Positions 8,626 to 16,566 of a stretch of 35,464 bases of DNA are shown in pieces. Both the position numbers and the translations under genes were made by a program. How positions within the stretch are numbered: position 1 is the stretch's first letter; every line of letters begins with the position of its first letter. The stretch covers positions 1 through 35,464 of the forward strand of contig CALGLR010000070.1 of the NCBI GenBank assembly GCA_937959395.1, written 5' to 3'. This DNA is from an uncultured Flavobacteriaceae bacterium. Lineage in GTDB: Bacteria; Bacteroidota; Bacteroidia; Flavobacteriales; Flavobacteriaceae. The notes beneath the pieces were generated by a model that was given only the letters and a program-made list of their open reading frames with translations, was not told the DNA's origin and made no database searches.

Positions 8626-8645
8626 ATTCTTAAGAGATTTTAAAG
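8626..8645. promoter_or_regulatory. Putative response-regulator box (PmrA-box-like), autoregulatory
   Basis: ATTCTTAAG (8626-8634) and ATTTTAAAG (8637-8645) with an 11-bp period; the core CTTAAG-N5-TTAAAG matches 11 of 12 positions of the PmrA box. Both 9-mers are identical to the site at 4876-4895. The position over the -33 region suits an activator contacting RNA polymerase. Confidence 0.65.
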
Positions 8646-8970
8646 TTGTGGTGAATAATTATTTTACAGCTACCAGTCTAATTTATTTAAATAAGAATAA
8701 TATTTTCCAATGAATTATATGAGGCAAATAAAAATACGCTTTAACAATTAAAAATCAGTTATCTACATGATTTAGAGGCAATTTCGTACCATTGTTGATG
8801 TAAAGTCAAATCTTGATAATCTAAAATTTTTAAAGTAATATTAATTTTTAAGTTCTATACTTTTATTGAAGTACACTTTTGGAGTACCAATATGTCGCTA
8901 TATGTAGGTATAGGTGAACAAGTATATTTCTAATTAACTGATAATTAATTGGTTTTATCTGTGCCCAAAA

Positions 8971-9014
8971 GGTTCATAAACCGGAGGTCGTGCACTCCTC
9001 TCACTACAGCTCCC
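8971..9014 (+). pseudogene. Decayed 3' half of a tRNA-Met-like gene
   Basis: The sequence begins at an anticodon loop TTCATAA (anticodon CAT), continues with ACCGGAGGTC (3' anticodon strand and variable loop), a damaged T arm (GTG ... CTCAC, with the T loop shortened by about two bases and lacking TTCGA), and ends TACAGCTCCC, which would pair with a canonical 5' GGGAGCTGTA. The D arm and 5' acceptor are absent, and the 5' anticodon strand does not pair. It is therefore not functional. Integrases often recombine at the anticodon or 3' part of tRNA genes, so this could be an old attachment scar. Confidence 0.45.
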
Positions 9015-9444
9015 TTTGATTATCGAAAAGTTTTATTTTTTTATGCTATTTAAAAATAAAAAAAAACTCTACACACTGTATGTAAAATAAGATATTCGTG
9101 TCAAAAAAACTACCTACTAATTAACAAGAAATACAATTGAATTATAACATTTTACACCTCTCTGTTTTCCTATATAACTTTAATTAGAAGTATTTCATTA
9201 CCTTTTCTTACTTCAAAAAGAATGACGCAAACAACTTCAATTCTCATTGAGGATATCGCTTTAATTTTTAGCCTGTGCTTTTCCTTCTGGAATTTTAGTC
9301 GCGGCTAATAGAATCTTAGTTGTTGGCTCAAAAACTCCAAAGACACTTTCTCATTCTCTAAAAAAGACTACTTCTTCCTTGTTTTCTATTAACTTATGAT
9401 ATTATTTTAATTTGTCTCTAAGGTTATGATCTAGAGCTAGCTAT

Positions 9445-9484
9445 AAAAATCCGATATCGAATAATAATTCTCTATCGGATTTTT
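9445..9484. terminator. Bidirectional intrinsic terminator after the kappa-carrageenase-like gene
   Basis: Perfect 12-bp arms AAAAATCCGATA (9445-9456) and TATCGGATTTTT (9473-9484) with a 16-nt loop. The plus strand carries a run of nine T, and the minus strand shows five T in its distal arm. It lies about 30 nt after the GH16 stop. Confidence 0.75.
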
Positions 9485-9514
9485 TTTTAGGATTGAAAAA
9501 TATAGCTTTCTAAA

Positions 9515-10804
9515 TTACTCAAGAATTAGTTTTTTTGTGTAAGTTTTATCTCCTTGTTTAATCATTAATATATGAACACCTTTATCTAAAGATTCAGTAT
9601 CTAAAGTAACGCTGTTACTAATTGAAGATTTTTTAAGAATCACTCTTCCCAAAATATCTATGATAGAAACTTCGGTAGAACCGTCTACTTTATTAAAACT
9701 AACATTTACATTACCTTTAGCTGGGTTAGGATAAGCAACAATTCCATCTTCAACATCTATAATATCATAGCTGACTATTCGACTGGATTTACAAGAACCT
9801 AAATCTTTCCATCTGTTACAATTTCCAGGAACGCAGTTTCCTCTTTTTCTAGACTTCCATCTCCAAAGCTTATTTTTGTGAGACACTCTATCTTTCAGTT
9901 TATATTTACTTCCTGATTTCCATGCTGTCGCAGAACAATCATCATCATTGCCCCCACCAGTTGTAGAACCTTTCCAAACTCTAACATAATCTACTTCCAT
10001 AGTAGATGGGAATCCATTAGGTCTATTAGGCGTAGGAGTTGCTATTCTTGTTCCATTAACATATTCATAAAATGGCTCTCTCAAACCTAATGAAATTACA
10101 AGATGTTGTGGTAATTGCTGAAAAATTGATTCTTCGCGATCTGCTGTGCCAACCAATTTGCCATCTATATAAAACTTAATATTTCCTTGTTCCCATAAAC
10201 AACCGTAAACATGAAAACTATTTCTGGGGTCAAAACTCGGACCATTGCCATTGCCCGTTGAGACTCTCCTGCTTGTCCTTTTCTGAGGTCTAGCATCATC
10301 TGCTCGTATAATGTTCCAATCTATAGTATTTACGTTTCGTTGTCTTTGTTGAATTTCAGGAAAATCTATTTCATTATACTTCACTCTTTGCCCATTAATT
10401 ACTTGAGTGTTTTCACGAATACTATAAGTCCAAAATGCGGGACAAGCACCTGGATGCCTTGGATTCCCTTTCATTCTAACTTCAAAATACCCGTATTTAA
10501 TTTTTTTCTTACTTCGTATTATCCCAGAGGTAAAATGCAGATTATTTCCAGCTCTTACATGGTTTTCATGATCTATAGTTAATTTTAAATTACCGCCTTG
10601 AACTTTAGTATGCCTTGGTTCCCATGACCATGGTCCCCAATCGTTAGGATTATGCTCCCATTTGCTGGTGTTCAAACCATTATTAAACTCATCGGTGAAA
10701 TCTGGCTGTAGAGTCCAATTTCCAGGCACTCCTACTGGTCTCTGTGTAAAACCTGTAAAAAACACACCTATTGTAAATGCTATAAGTAAATTTATTTTTT
10801 TCAT
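9515..10804 (-). CDS. GH16 kappa-carrageenase-like endo-hydrolase with CBM5/12-like and T9SS domains
   Basis: 429 aa secreted enzyme. A signal peptide ends near residue 20 (FTGFTQ). The GH16 domain spans about 28-275, with catalytic Glu145-Ile-Asp147-x2-Glu150 ([10 protein letters not shown]): nucleophile, assisting Asp and acid/base. Landmarks WSW (60-62), [27 protein letters not shown] and [14 protein letters not shown] follow the kappa-carrageenase layout rather than agarase; this is my recall, not an alignment. A Trp/Cys-rich module (about 292-338) resembles a small CBM5/12 domain. The C-terminal ~75 residues (YPNPAKGNV ... KKLILE) are a T9SS type-A sorting domain, so the enzyme is surface-exposed or released. 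It stands alone, apart from the main operon, with its own terminator. Confidence 0.85.
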   Translation of the reverse strand: MKKINLLIAFTIGVFFTGFTQRPVGVPGNWTLQPDFTDEFNNGLNTSKWEHNPNDWGPWSWEPRHTKVQGGNLKLTIDHENHVRAGNNLHFTSGIIRSKKKIKYGYFEVRMKGNPRHPGACPAFWTYSIRENTQVINGQRVKYNEIDFPEIQQRQRNVNTIDWNIIRADDARPQKRTSRRVSTGNGNGPSFDPRNSFHVYGCLWEQGNIKFYIDGKLVGTADREESIFQQLPQHLVISLGLREPFYEYVNGTRIATPTPNRPNGFPSTMEVDYVRVWKGSTTGGGNDDDCSATAWKSGSKYKLKDRVSHKNKLWRWKSRKRGNCVPGNCNRWKDLGSCKSSRIVSYDIIDVEDGIVAYPNPAKGNVNVSFNKVDGSTEVSIIDILGRVILKKSSISNSVTLDTESLDKGVHILMIKQGDKTYTKKLILE

Positions 10805-11748
10805 TTTAAAATGGATTAAAATTATTGTGTAATGACTTTGTTTAAAAAATTCTTTTTGTCGTCTTAATTAATAAAACACTTGAATTTTTTAAATAAAGCC
10901 GCTTCAGTCTACCATTTTAAAAAATAGTAACCTGATAAGACAAACGATTTAGACTTTTTGTGTGTAATCACGGTAACAATTTTTAGTTTTATATCTACTA
11001 GTATTCTCAAAATATAAAACCCAATTTGAAAATGTTACCTAACTACAAACGAACAACGAAATTTAAGTTTAGGAAATAAAGTATTTTTTAATTTTTGTCT
11101 TTACTTTAAGTACATCACTTCTGTTCATTTTTAAAAAAAAGCAATCGTTATATTCGATGAAAAACATCAAATATTGATCAAATTTTAAAAGATTTAATTA
11201 GGTTTTTTTGTTTCGCTCATAATACTTCTGTTTAAATAATTTAGTAATTCTTAAAGTAAATAATGAGCTAAGTATTATAATTACATGCATTAGTTAACTT
11301 ATAAGCTAAGTTAAACACATTGAGCACGTTATAACACTCATAAATTATCTCAATATGGCACTATTTTATCCCAAAAAAAATAAATTAATTAATATTTTAA
11401 CATATAAAATAATAATATTTCATTTTTTTAATAAAAAACTTACAATAATGATATTTTAACTAAAAATACCGTAAAATAGATGTGATTAATAACAAATATA
11501 TTGGATAAGAGATGAAAGAATTCTTGATATGATTTAAAAATAGAAAATAGTAATGATTAGCAGCTATATCTATATAATACCAATTATAACTTAAAACAAG
11601 AACACTTGACATTGTGTTTAAATGAACTCATTTTAGGTAAGCCTTTCAAAGACAAAAAAGATATTAATTGCCACTTAGAAGGTGTATATCTAAACCAAAC
11701 TAATTGCTATGATTATGTTAGAATTTTAAGTCTTTAACAAACTACAAT
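10805..11748. other. Long AT-rich intergenic region upstream of the GH16 gene
   Basis: 944 bp without a convincing gene. It contains CTACTAGTA (10995-11003), also found in the galE/gntR operator region, GTAACC-type hexamers at 10927, 10972 and 11034, and a perfect inverted repeat TTAACTTA/TAAGTTAA (11294-11314, 5-nt spacer). Near 11560-11740 the plus strand has a stop-free stretch of about 55 codons with no ATG, probably chance or a relic. No clear TAnnTTTG promoter is seen close to the GH16 start. Confidence 0.5.
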
Positions 11749-12810
11749 TTAGGGCATTTTAACGGTTCTAAATCCAACATGGTCAGACCCTGAGTTTAGA
11801 TCCATTCCCATTCTAGCCGATATTCTAAAACTTGCACAATAAGAAGCATTGCACAAAAAAGAACCGCCTTTCATTACCTTTTCTTTTGAATATGGATTAT
11901 CAGGATTGTAATATTCTAAAGCGCCTTTTGGGTTTACAATATTTGTACTATCTTTTAATGTCTGATAATAATTATGGTTAAAGTTATCTGAAGTTATTTC
12001 CCAAACATTCCCAGACATATCATAAACTCCAATAGAATTTGGTTCAAAAGATTTTACTGGTGAAATATATTCAAAACCATCTATAGAATTATTAATAGTT
12101 GGAAAAGTACCTTGCCAAGTGTTTGCTTTTTGGTTTAATAATTCAGCGTTATTACCCCAAGTAAAAATGCTTTCCGTATTTTTCCCTTGCGCCGCTGCTT
12201 CCCATTCGGCTTCAGTAGGTAGACGCCTATTTGCCCATTTACAATAAGCCAAAGCATCTTCATAAGTAACATGTATCACCGGATAATTCTCTTGACCGCT
12301 TATAGTAGATCCTGGCCCTTGAGGTTGCCTCCAATTGGCTCCAATTTTCCAAGTCCACCATTGTCCATAGTTTTGCATATTTACAACCGCATTAACATTT
12401 TTATTAAAAATTAAACTGCCTGGTTGTAAGATAGAATCATGAGGTTTTGCCGTGCCTTTAGGTAAATCTTTTTTAATATCTTCCCAATCTATTTTCCTCT
12501 CGGCAACGGTTACATAATTTGTTTCATGCACAAAAGTTTCAAATTGTTTATTAGTCACCTCTGTCGCGTCAATGAAAAACCCATCTACCGTAACATAATG
12601 TGCTGGTTTCTCTCTCGCCATTGCAAACGGATCTTCAGCTTTTGCGCCTTGTAAAAACGTTTTCCCTTCAACCCAAACCATACCTTCTGGAGTTTCAACT
12701 TTTACGGATTCTATTTTTTTTGTAGCTTCATTTTTACATGAAAACATTAAGAATATTATAAATCCTATGCTGAAAACGATATGTTTTAAATGTTTATTTT
12801 TTAATGTCAT
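11749..12810 (-). CDS. Formylglycine-generating enzyme (sulfatase-modifying factor), lipoprotein
   Basis: 353 aa. The N-terminal hydrophobic segment ends in a lipobox-like FSC (Cys25), so the mature protein should be membrane-anchored and exported. The FGE-sulfatase domain covers about 42-351, with RRLPTEAEWEAAA, GVYDMSGNVWE and a C-terminal KGGSFLCNASYC then GFRTV. Cys320 and Cys325 are five residues apart, in the same context as the copper-binding cysteines of authentic FGE, which many FGE-like proteins lack. It should oxidise the active-site Cys of sulfatases to formylglycine, needing oxygen. It is the last gene of the galE operon; the partner is presumably the sulfatase at 26874-28760. 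Activity is well supported, the partner inferred. Confidence 0.88.
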   Translation of the reverse strand: MTLKNKHLKHIVFSIGFIIFLMFSCKNEATKKIESVKVETPEGMVWVEGKTFLQGAKAEDPFAMAREKPAHYVTVDGFFIDATEVTNKQFETFVHETNYVTVAERKIDWEDIKKDLPKGTAKPHDSILQPGSLIFNKNVNAVVNMQNYGQWWTWKIGANWRQPQGPGSTISGQENYPVIHVTYEDALAYCKWANRRLPTEAEWEAAAQGKNTESIFTWGNNAELLNQKANTWQGTFPTINNSIDGFEYISPVKSFEPNSIGVYDMSGNVWEITSDNFNHNYYQTLKDSTNIVNPKGALEYYNPDNPYSKEKVMKGGSFLCNASYCASFRISARMGMDLNSGSDHVGFRTVKMP

Positions 12811-12874
12811 GTATTTTAAATCTAATGTTACACTATAAATCTGTAAAAAAAATATTAATTTCTTATTTCGAAAT

Positions 12875-13888
12875 TTACAAAGAAATTGAATTTATTTGTG
12901 TTAATTCTTCTCTTGAAAATTCTACATTATTTAAAGCCAATATATTTTCCTTTAATTGTTCTGGCGAACTTGCTCCTAACAAAACAGAGGTTACCTTGGG
13001 TTGACTCAATAACCAAGAAATAGCCATTTGAGATAATTTTTGACCTCTTTTTTCTGCAATTTTGTTCAACGTTTTTATTTTTTGAAGATTATTACTTACG
13101 TGCTCTACATCTAAATAAGTATGGTCTTTAGCAGCTCTTGAATGAGATGGAATTCCTTTTAAATATTTATCAGTTAATAAACCTTGTGCTAGTGGTGAAA
13201 ATGCAATGCACCCTATTTGTTCTTTATCTATTACTTCTATCAAGCCATCTTCAACCCAGCGATCTAAAATTGAATATCTCGCTTGATGAATTATGAAAGG
13301 TACTTTTAATGCTTTCAATAGTTTTGAAGCTTCAACAGTTTCTTTTGGTTTATAATTCGAAATTCCTACATAAAGTGCTTTACCTTGTCTAACAATATCT
13401 GCCAAAGCAATCATCGTCTCTTCTAATGGAGTGTTTGGATCTGGTCTATGGTGATAAAAAACATCTACATATTCTTGTTTCATTCGTTTAAGACTTTGAT
13501 CAATACTCGCAATTAAATATTTTCTTGACCCCCAGTTTCCATAAGGTCCAGGCCACATGTCGTAACCTGCCTTTGTAGACAGAAATAATTCATCCCTATA
13601 ATTTTTAAAGTCTTTATTAAATAGTATACCAAAATTTTCTTCCGCCGAACCATACGGTGGGCCATAATTATTAGCGAGATCAAAATGTGTAATCCCTAAA
13701 TCGAAAGCACATCTTAAAATGCTTCTAGACGTCTCTAAATGATCTACGAATCCAAAATTATGCCATAACCCCAAAGATATAGAAGGTAAAAGCACACCGC
13801 TATTTCCTGAGCGATTGTACTTCATTGTTTTGTACCGCTCTGGTGATGCTTTATAAGTTTCAATATTAGATTTGTCGTTTATAATCAT
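12875..13888 (-). CDS. yghZ: Aldo/keto reductase, YghZ-type (L-glyceraldehyde 3-phosphate reductase-like)
   Basis: 337 aa TIM-barrel oxidoreductase. ASPERYKTMKY and LGLWHNFG near the N-terminus, FDLANNYGPPYGSAEENFG (catalytic Asp and Tyr), STKAGYDMWPGPYG (Lys) and FYHHRPD (His) follow the E. coli YghZ pattern closely. Members reduce aldehydes such as glyceraldehyde 3-phosphate or methylglyoxal with NADPH in the cytoplasm. It sits between galE and the FGE gene, with gaps of 64-80 bp. In a galactan locus it may detoxify or reduce sugar aldehydes, but its role here is not shown. The start is kept because conserved sequence begins about 15 residues in. Confidence 0.85.
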   Translation of the reverse strand: MIINDKSNIETYKASPERYKTMKYNRSGNSGVLLPSISLGLWHNFGFVDHLETSRSILRCAFDLGITHFDLANNYGPPYGSAEENFGILFNKDFKNYRDELFLSTKAGYDMWPGPYGNWGSRKYLIASIDQSLKRMKQEYVDVFYHHRPDPNTPLEETMIALADIVRQGKALYVGISNYKPKETVEASKLLKALKVPFIIHQARYSILDRWVEDGLIEVIDKEQIGCIAFSPLAQGLLTDKYLKGIPSHSRAAKDHTYLDVEHVSNNLQKIKTLNKIAEKRGQKLSQMAISWLLSQPKVTSVLLGASSPEQLKENILALNNVEFSREELTQINSISL

Positions 13889-13968
13889 ATTTATTTAACT
13901 AAAATTCTACGAAAGAAAGGTGTTTCTTTTTTTAGTAAAATTCGCCTCTTACTTTAATAGTTTTTTAT

Positions 13969-15039
13969 CTATTTTAAAGAATCACTACCAGATAAAGATT
14001 TTGAAATTACATTAGTTTCATTCTGAAAGTTCTGCTCCCAAATCCAAGATGAGTTTATCATATCATCGAGTGCTTTCTTGGCAGACCATCCTAATTTTTC
14101 TTTAGCCAGATTTATAGAAGCATAGAGTTCTGGTACATCTCCATCTCGTCTTGACGTTACTTCATAATTTAATTTAACGCCCGTTACAGTCTCAAATGTT
14201 TTTATTACATCCATAACAGAATAGCCAACACCTGTACCTAGATTGAAAATCTCTAAAGCCATTTCTTGCTCTTTATTTAATAATCTTTTCACGGCCAAAA
14301 CGTGAGCTTTAGCCAAATCGACTACATGAATATAATCTCTTATTGGTGTTCCATCTTTTGTTGGATAGTCATTACCATAAACCATTAATTTCTCTCTTAT
14401 TCCAGCTGCTGTTTGCGTAATATAAGGCATTAAATTATTTGGAATTCCATTTGGCAACTCCCCTATTTCTCCTGAAGAATGTGCTCCAATTGGATTAAAA
14501 TACCGCAATGAGATAACAGAAAATACTTTATTCGATCTCGTATAATCTTCTAAAATTTCTTCAGCAATTTTTTTTGTGTTTCCATAAGTTGAAAAAGGGC
14601 GTTGCGTTTTATTATTTTCAGTTATAGGTAACGTATTTGGCATTCCATAAACAGTAGCTGAAGAGGAAAAAATAAAATTTTCTATTCCATTATATACTTG
14701 AGCTTCTAATGTATTGAGAAGAGAAAAAAGATTGTTTTTATAATATTTTATTGGTTCCTGTACAGATTCACCAACGGCTTTATAAGCTGCAAAATGTATA
14801 ACACCTTTTGCATCTTTATGATCGCTAAACACTTTGTGCGTTGCTCTAGCATCCTTTAAATCTATTTCAATAAATATTGGAGAAATACCTGTTATTTTTT
14901 TTATACGGCTGATAGTGGCTTCGCTAGAATTTGACAAATCATCTAATATGACGACCTCAAAATCACTTTCTAATAATTCAATAACCGTATGCGAGCCTAT
15001 ATAACCACAACCTCCCGTAACAATAATCTTATCTTTCAT
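13969..15039 (-). CDS. galE: UDP-glucose 4-epimerase
   Basis: 356 aa, slightly longer than the usual ~338. The NAD-binding GGCGYIGSH (9-17), SSSATVYG (125-132), catalytic Tyr152-x3-Lys156 (STYGNTKK), RYFNPIGAHSSGEIGE and the C-terminal LGWSAKK are classic GalE. It interconverts UDP-galactose and UDP-glucose, the last Leloir step for galactose released from the galactan. It is the first gene of a minus-strand operon with the aldo/keto reductase and FGE genes and is divergent from the GntR regulator, sharing a 112-bp control region with a 27-bp palindrome. galK and galT are not in the window. Confidence 0.93.
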   Translation of the reverse strand: MKDKIIVTGGCGYIGSHTVIELLESDFEVVILDDLSNSSEATISRIKKITGISPIFIEIDLKDARATHKVFSDHKDAKGVIHFAAYKAVGESVQEPIKYYKNNLFSLLNTLEAQVYNGIENFIFSSSATVYGMPNTLPITENNKTQRPFSTYGNTKKIAEEILEDYTRSNKVFSVISLRYFNPIGAHSSGEIGELPNGIPNNLMPYITQTAAGIREKLMVYGNDYPTKDGTPIRDYIHVVDLAKAHVLAVKRLLNKEQEMALEIFNLGTGVGYSVMDVIKTFETVTGVKLNYEVTSRRDGDVPELYASINLAKEKLGWSAKKALDDMINSSWIWEQNFQNETNVISKSLSGSDSLK

Positions 15040-15095
15040 ATTTAAGACTCTAAATAAGTATAAATTAAAGTGCTAAGCTAAAAAAATACGCTCAT

Positions 15096-15122
15096 AAAAA
15101 CTACTAGTACCTACCAGTTTTT
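15096..15122. promoter_or_regulatory. 27-bp imperfect palindrome, putative operator between galE and gntR
   Basis: Arms AAAAACT (15096-15102) and AGTTTTT (15116-15122) are perfect complements. Inner TAG/CTA positions also pair, around a TACTAGTAC core. It lies between the two divergent starts and just upstream of the gntR -7 element, so it is a plausible site for the GntR-type regulator encoded next door. Confidence 0.55.
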
Positions 15123-15139
15123 ATTTTAAAACTTTATAT

Positions 15140-15147
15140 TATATTTG
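15140..15147 (+). promoter_or_regulatory. -7 element of the gntR-type gene; leaderless start predicted
   Basis: TATATTTG matches TAnnTTTG exactly and ends 4 nt before the ATG at 15152, so transcription should begin at or very near the start codon. Confidence 0.6.
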
Positions 15148-15151
15148 TTTT

Positions 15152-16129
15152 ATGGCATTAATCATTATTGAAAAGAATTCTAGTACTCCTAGATACAAAC
15201 AAATTGTAAATTCGATTGAAATGGCCATAATAGATGGGAGATTAAAAAACGGTGATAAATTACCTTCTCTAAATAGCATCAAAAATCAACATTCGTTATC
15301 ACGTGATACAGTATTAAGAGCTTTCAATGAGTTAAAAGCAAGAGGTATATTACAATCTATTGTTGGCAAAGGTTATTACATTTCAAGTGAAGACATTAAT
15401 GTTTATCAAAAAATATTTGTTCTTTTTGATGAGTTCAACTCTTTTAAGGAAGATCTTTACAATTCATTCCTTGAGGCTTTAGGTGAAAATGTTCAAGTAG
15501 ATATTTTCTTTCATCATTTTAATTTGGATGTATTTAAAAGATTAATAAACGACAACAAAAAAATATATAGTCATTATGTTATTATGCCTGCTCATCTAAA
15601 AGGTACTGATAAAATATTAAAAAAATTACCAGAAGAGAAAGTTTATATACTAGACCAAACTAATCCTAAATTGTCTCATTTTCCTTCAATATTTCAAAAT
15701 TTCAAAAAAGATATCTATCAAGGACTTCATAATGGATTATCATTAATAAAGAAATACAAAAAATTAGTCCTCATATTTAATAAAGAAAAACAACCACCAG
15801 CCCTTTTAAAAGGATTTAAACTATTCTGCGAACATCATAAAATACCATTCCATATTCTTAATAAGGTAAATAATAATACTCCAGAGAAAGGTGAATTATA
15901 CGTAATTTTAGATGATAAAAGCCTCATAAAAGTGATTAAAAAACTAAAAGAAAATCGCTTAAAATTAGTTGATGATATTGGAATTATATCCTATAATGAC
16001 ACACTTTTAAAAGAAATTGTAGAAAATGGAATTACAACGATATCTACAAATTTCAATCTTATGGGCAAGCGTTTAGCACAAATGATTTTAAATAATGAAT
16101 TTGCTCAAATTGAAAACCCAATAGTTTAA
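15152..16129 (+). CDS. GntR-family regulator with LacI-type ligand-binding domain
   Basis: 325 aa. An N-terminal GntR winged helix (about 10-78: PRYKQIVNSIEMAI, GDKLPSLNSI, LSRDTVLRAFNELKARGIL, GKGYYI) is followed by a periplasmic-binding-protein-like effector domain (about 90-325) ending GIISYNDTLLKEIVENGITTIS and MGKRLAQMI. The architecture is that of AraR-type sugar sensors. It probably senses a galactan-derived sugar or phosphate and controls the divergent galE operon and perhaps others. A 27-bp palindrome lies in the shared promoter. The effector is unknown. Confidence 0.85.
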   Translation: MALIIIEKNSSTPRYKQIVNSIEMAIIDGRLKNGDKLPSLNSIKNQHSLSRDTVLRAFNELKARGILQSIVGKGYYISSEDINVYQKIFVLFDEFNSFKEDLYNSFLEALGENVQVDIFFHHFNLDVFKRLINDNKKIYSHYVIMPAHLKGTDKILKKLPEEKVYILDQTNPKLSHFPSIFQNFKKDIYQGLHNGLSLIKKYKKLVLIFNKEKQPPALLKGFKLFCEHHKIPFHILNKVNNNTPEKGELYVILDDKSLIKVIKKLKENRLKLVDDIGIISYNDTLLKEIVENGITTISTNFNLMGKRLAQMILNNEFAQIENPIV

Positions 16130-16566
16130 TAATAAGACATTCTCTATAAAATATTATTGTTTTTTTTTTATTCTAAGAGCTCATAATAATAAAATAGTTA
16201 GAGTAATACCAACTATAGACCTACTAATAACATTTTTTGCGATGGAAAAAACTTAAAAAAATAAGACTTTCATAACAAAGTCTCTAATTTATTAGTTCTA
16301 GATAAGAGCTTCGATATAAAACATATAGTTGATTTTAAATCTATTTATTCGACTATTCTTAATAAATAGTAAGTCGTAGATAAACATCAAATTTTAAGTC
16401 AAAACTTTAAAATTTGAATCTCATATAAAAAAAGTAGTACTCCTCTCCTACTTTACTCTTATACTATCTGGATAATTAAGTGCTTGTTTAGGGTAACCTT
16501 TGAGACTATTTTACCTGTGTTTTGTATTAATTTGTAACCAATAAATTAACTATAAAATAAAATATC
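16130..16566. other. Intergenic region between gntR and the secreted jelly-roll gene
   Basis: 437 bp with several inverted repeats: ACTATT/AATAGT near 16350-16370, CAAATTTTAAG/CTTTAAAATTTG near 16388-16415, and AAAGTAG/CTACTTT near 16430-16453. GGTAACC (16492) and GTAACC (16534) lie before the next gene, resembling hexamers before the kappa-carrageenase-like gene. No gene or perfect TAnnTTTG promoter is seen. Confidence 0.45.

Larger units (their letters stand above)
8591..9514. other. Non-coding region with tRNA remnant and decayed frame
   Basis: A 924-bp gap between the regulator start and the GH16 stop. It holds the regulator promoter, a tRNA 3'-half remnant (8971-9014), a stop-interrupted minus-strand frame (9261-9395) and a terminator (9445-9484). 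No intact gene is visible. The content suggests a site of past insertion and decay. Confidence 0.6.

Noticed and set aside
11560-11740. Stop-free plus-strand stretch of about 55 codons
   Set aside because: No ATG start and no recognisable protein pattern; could be chance.
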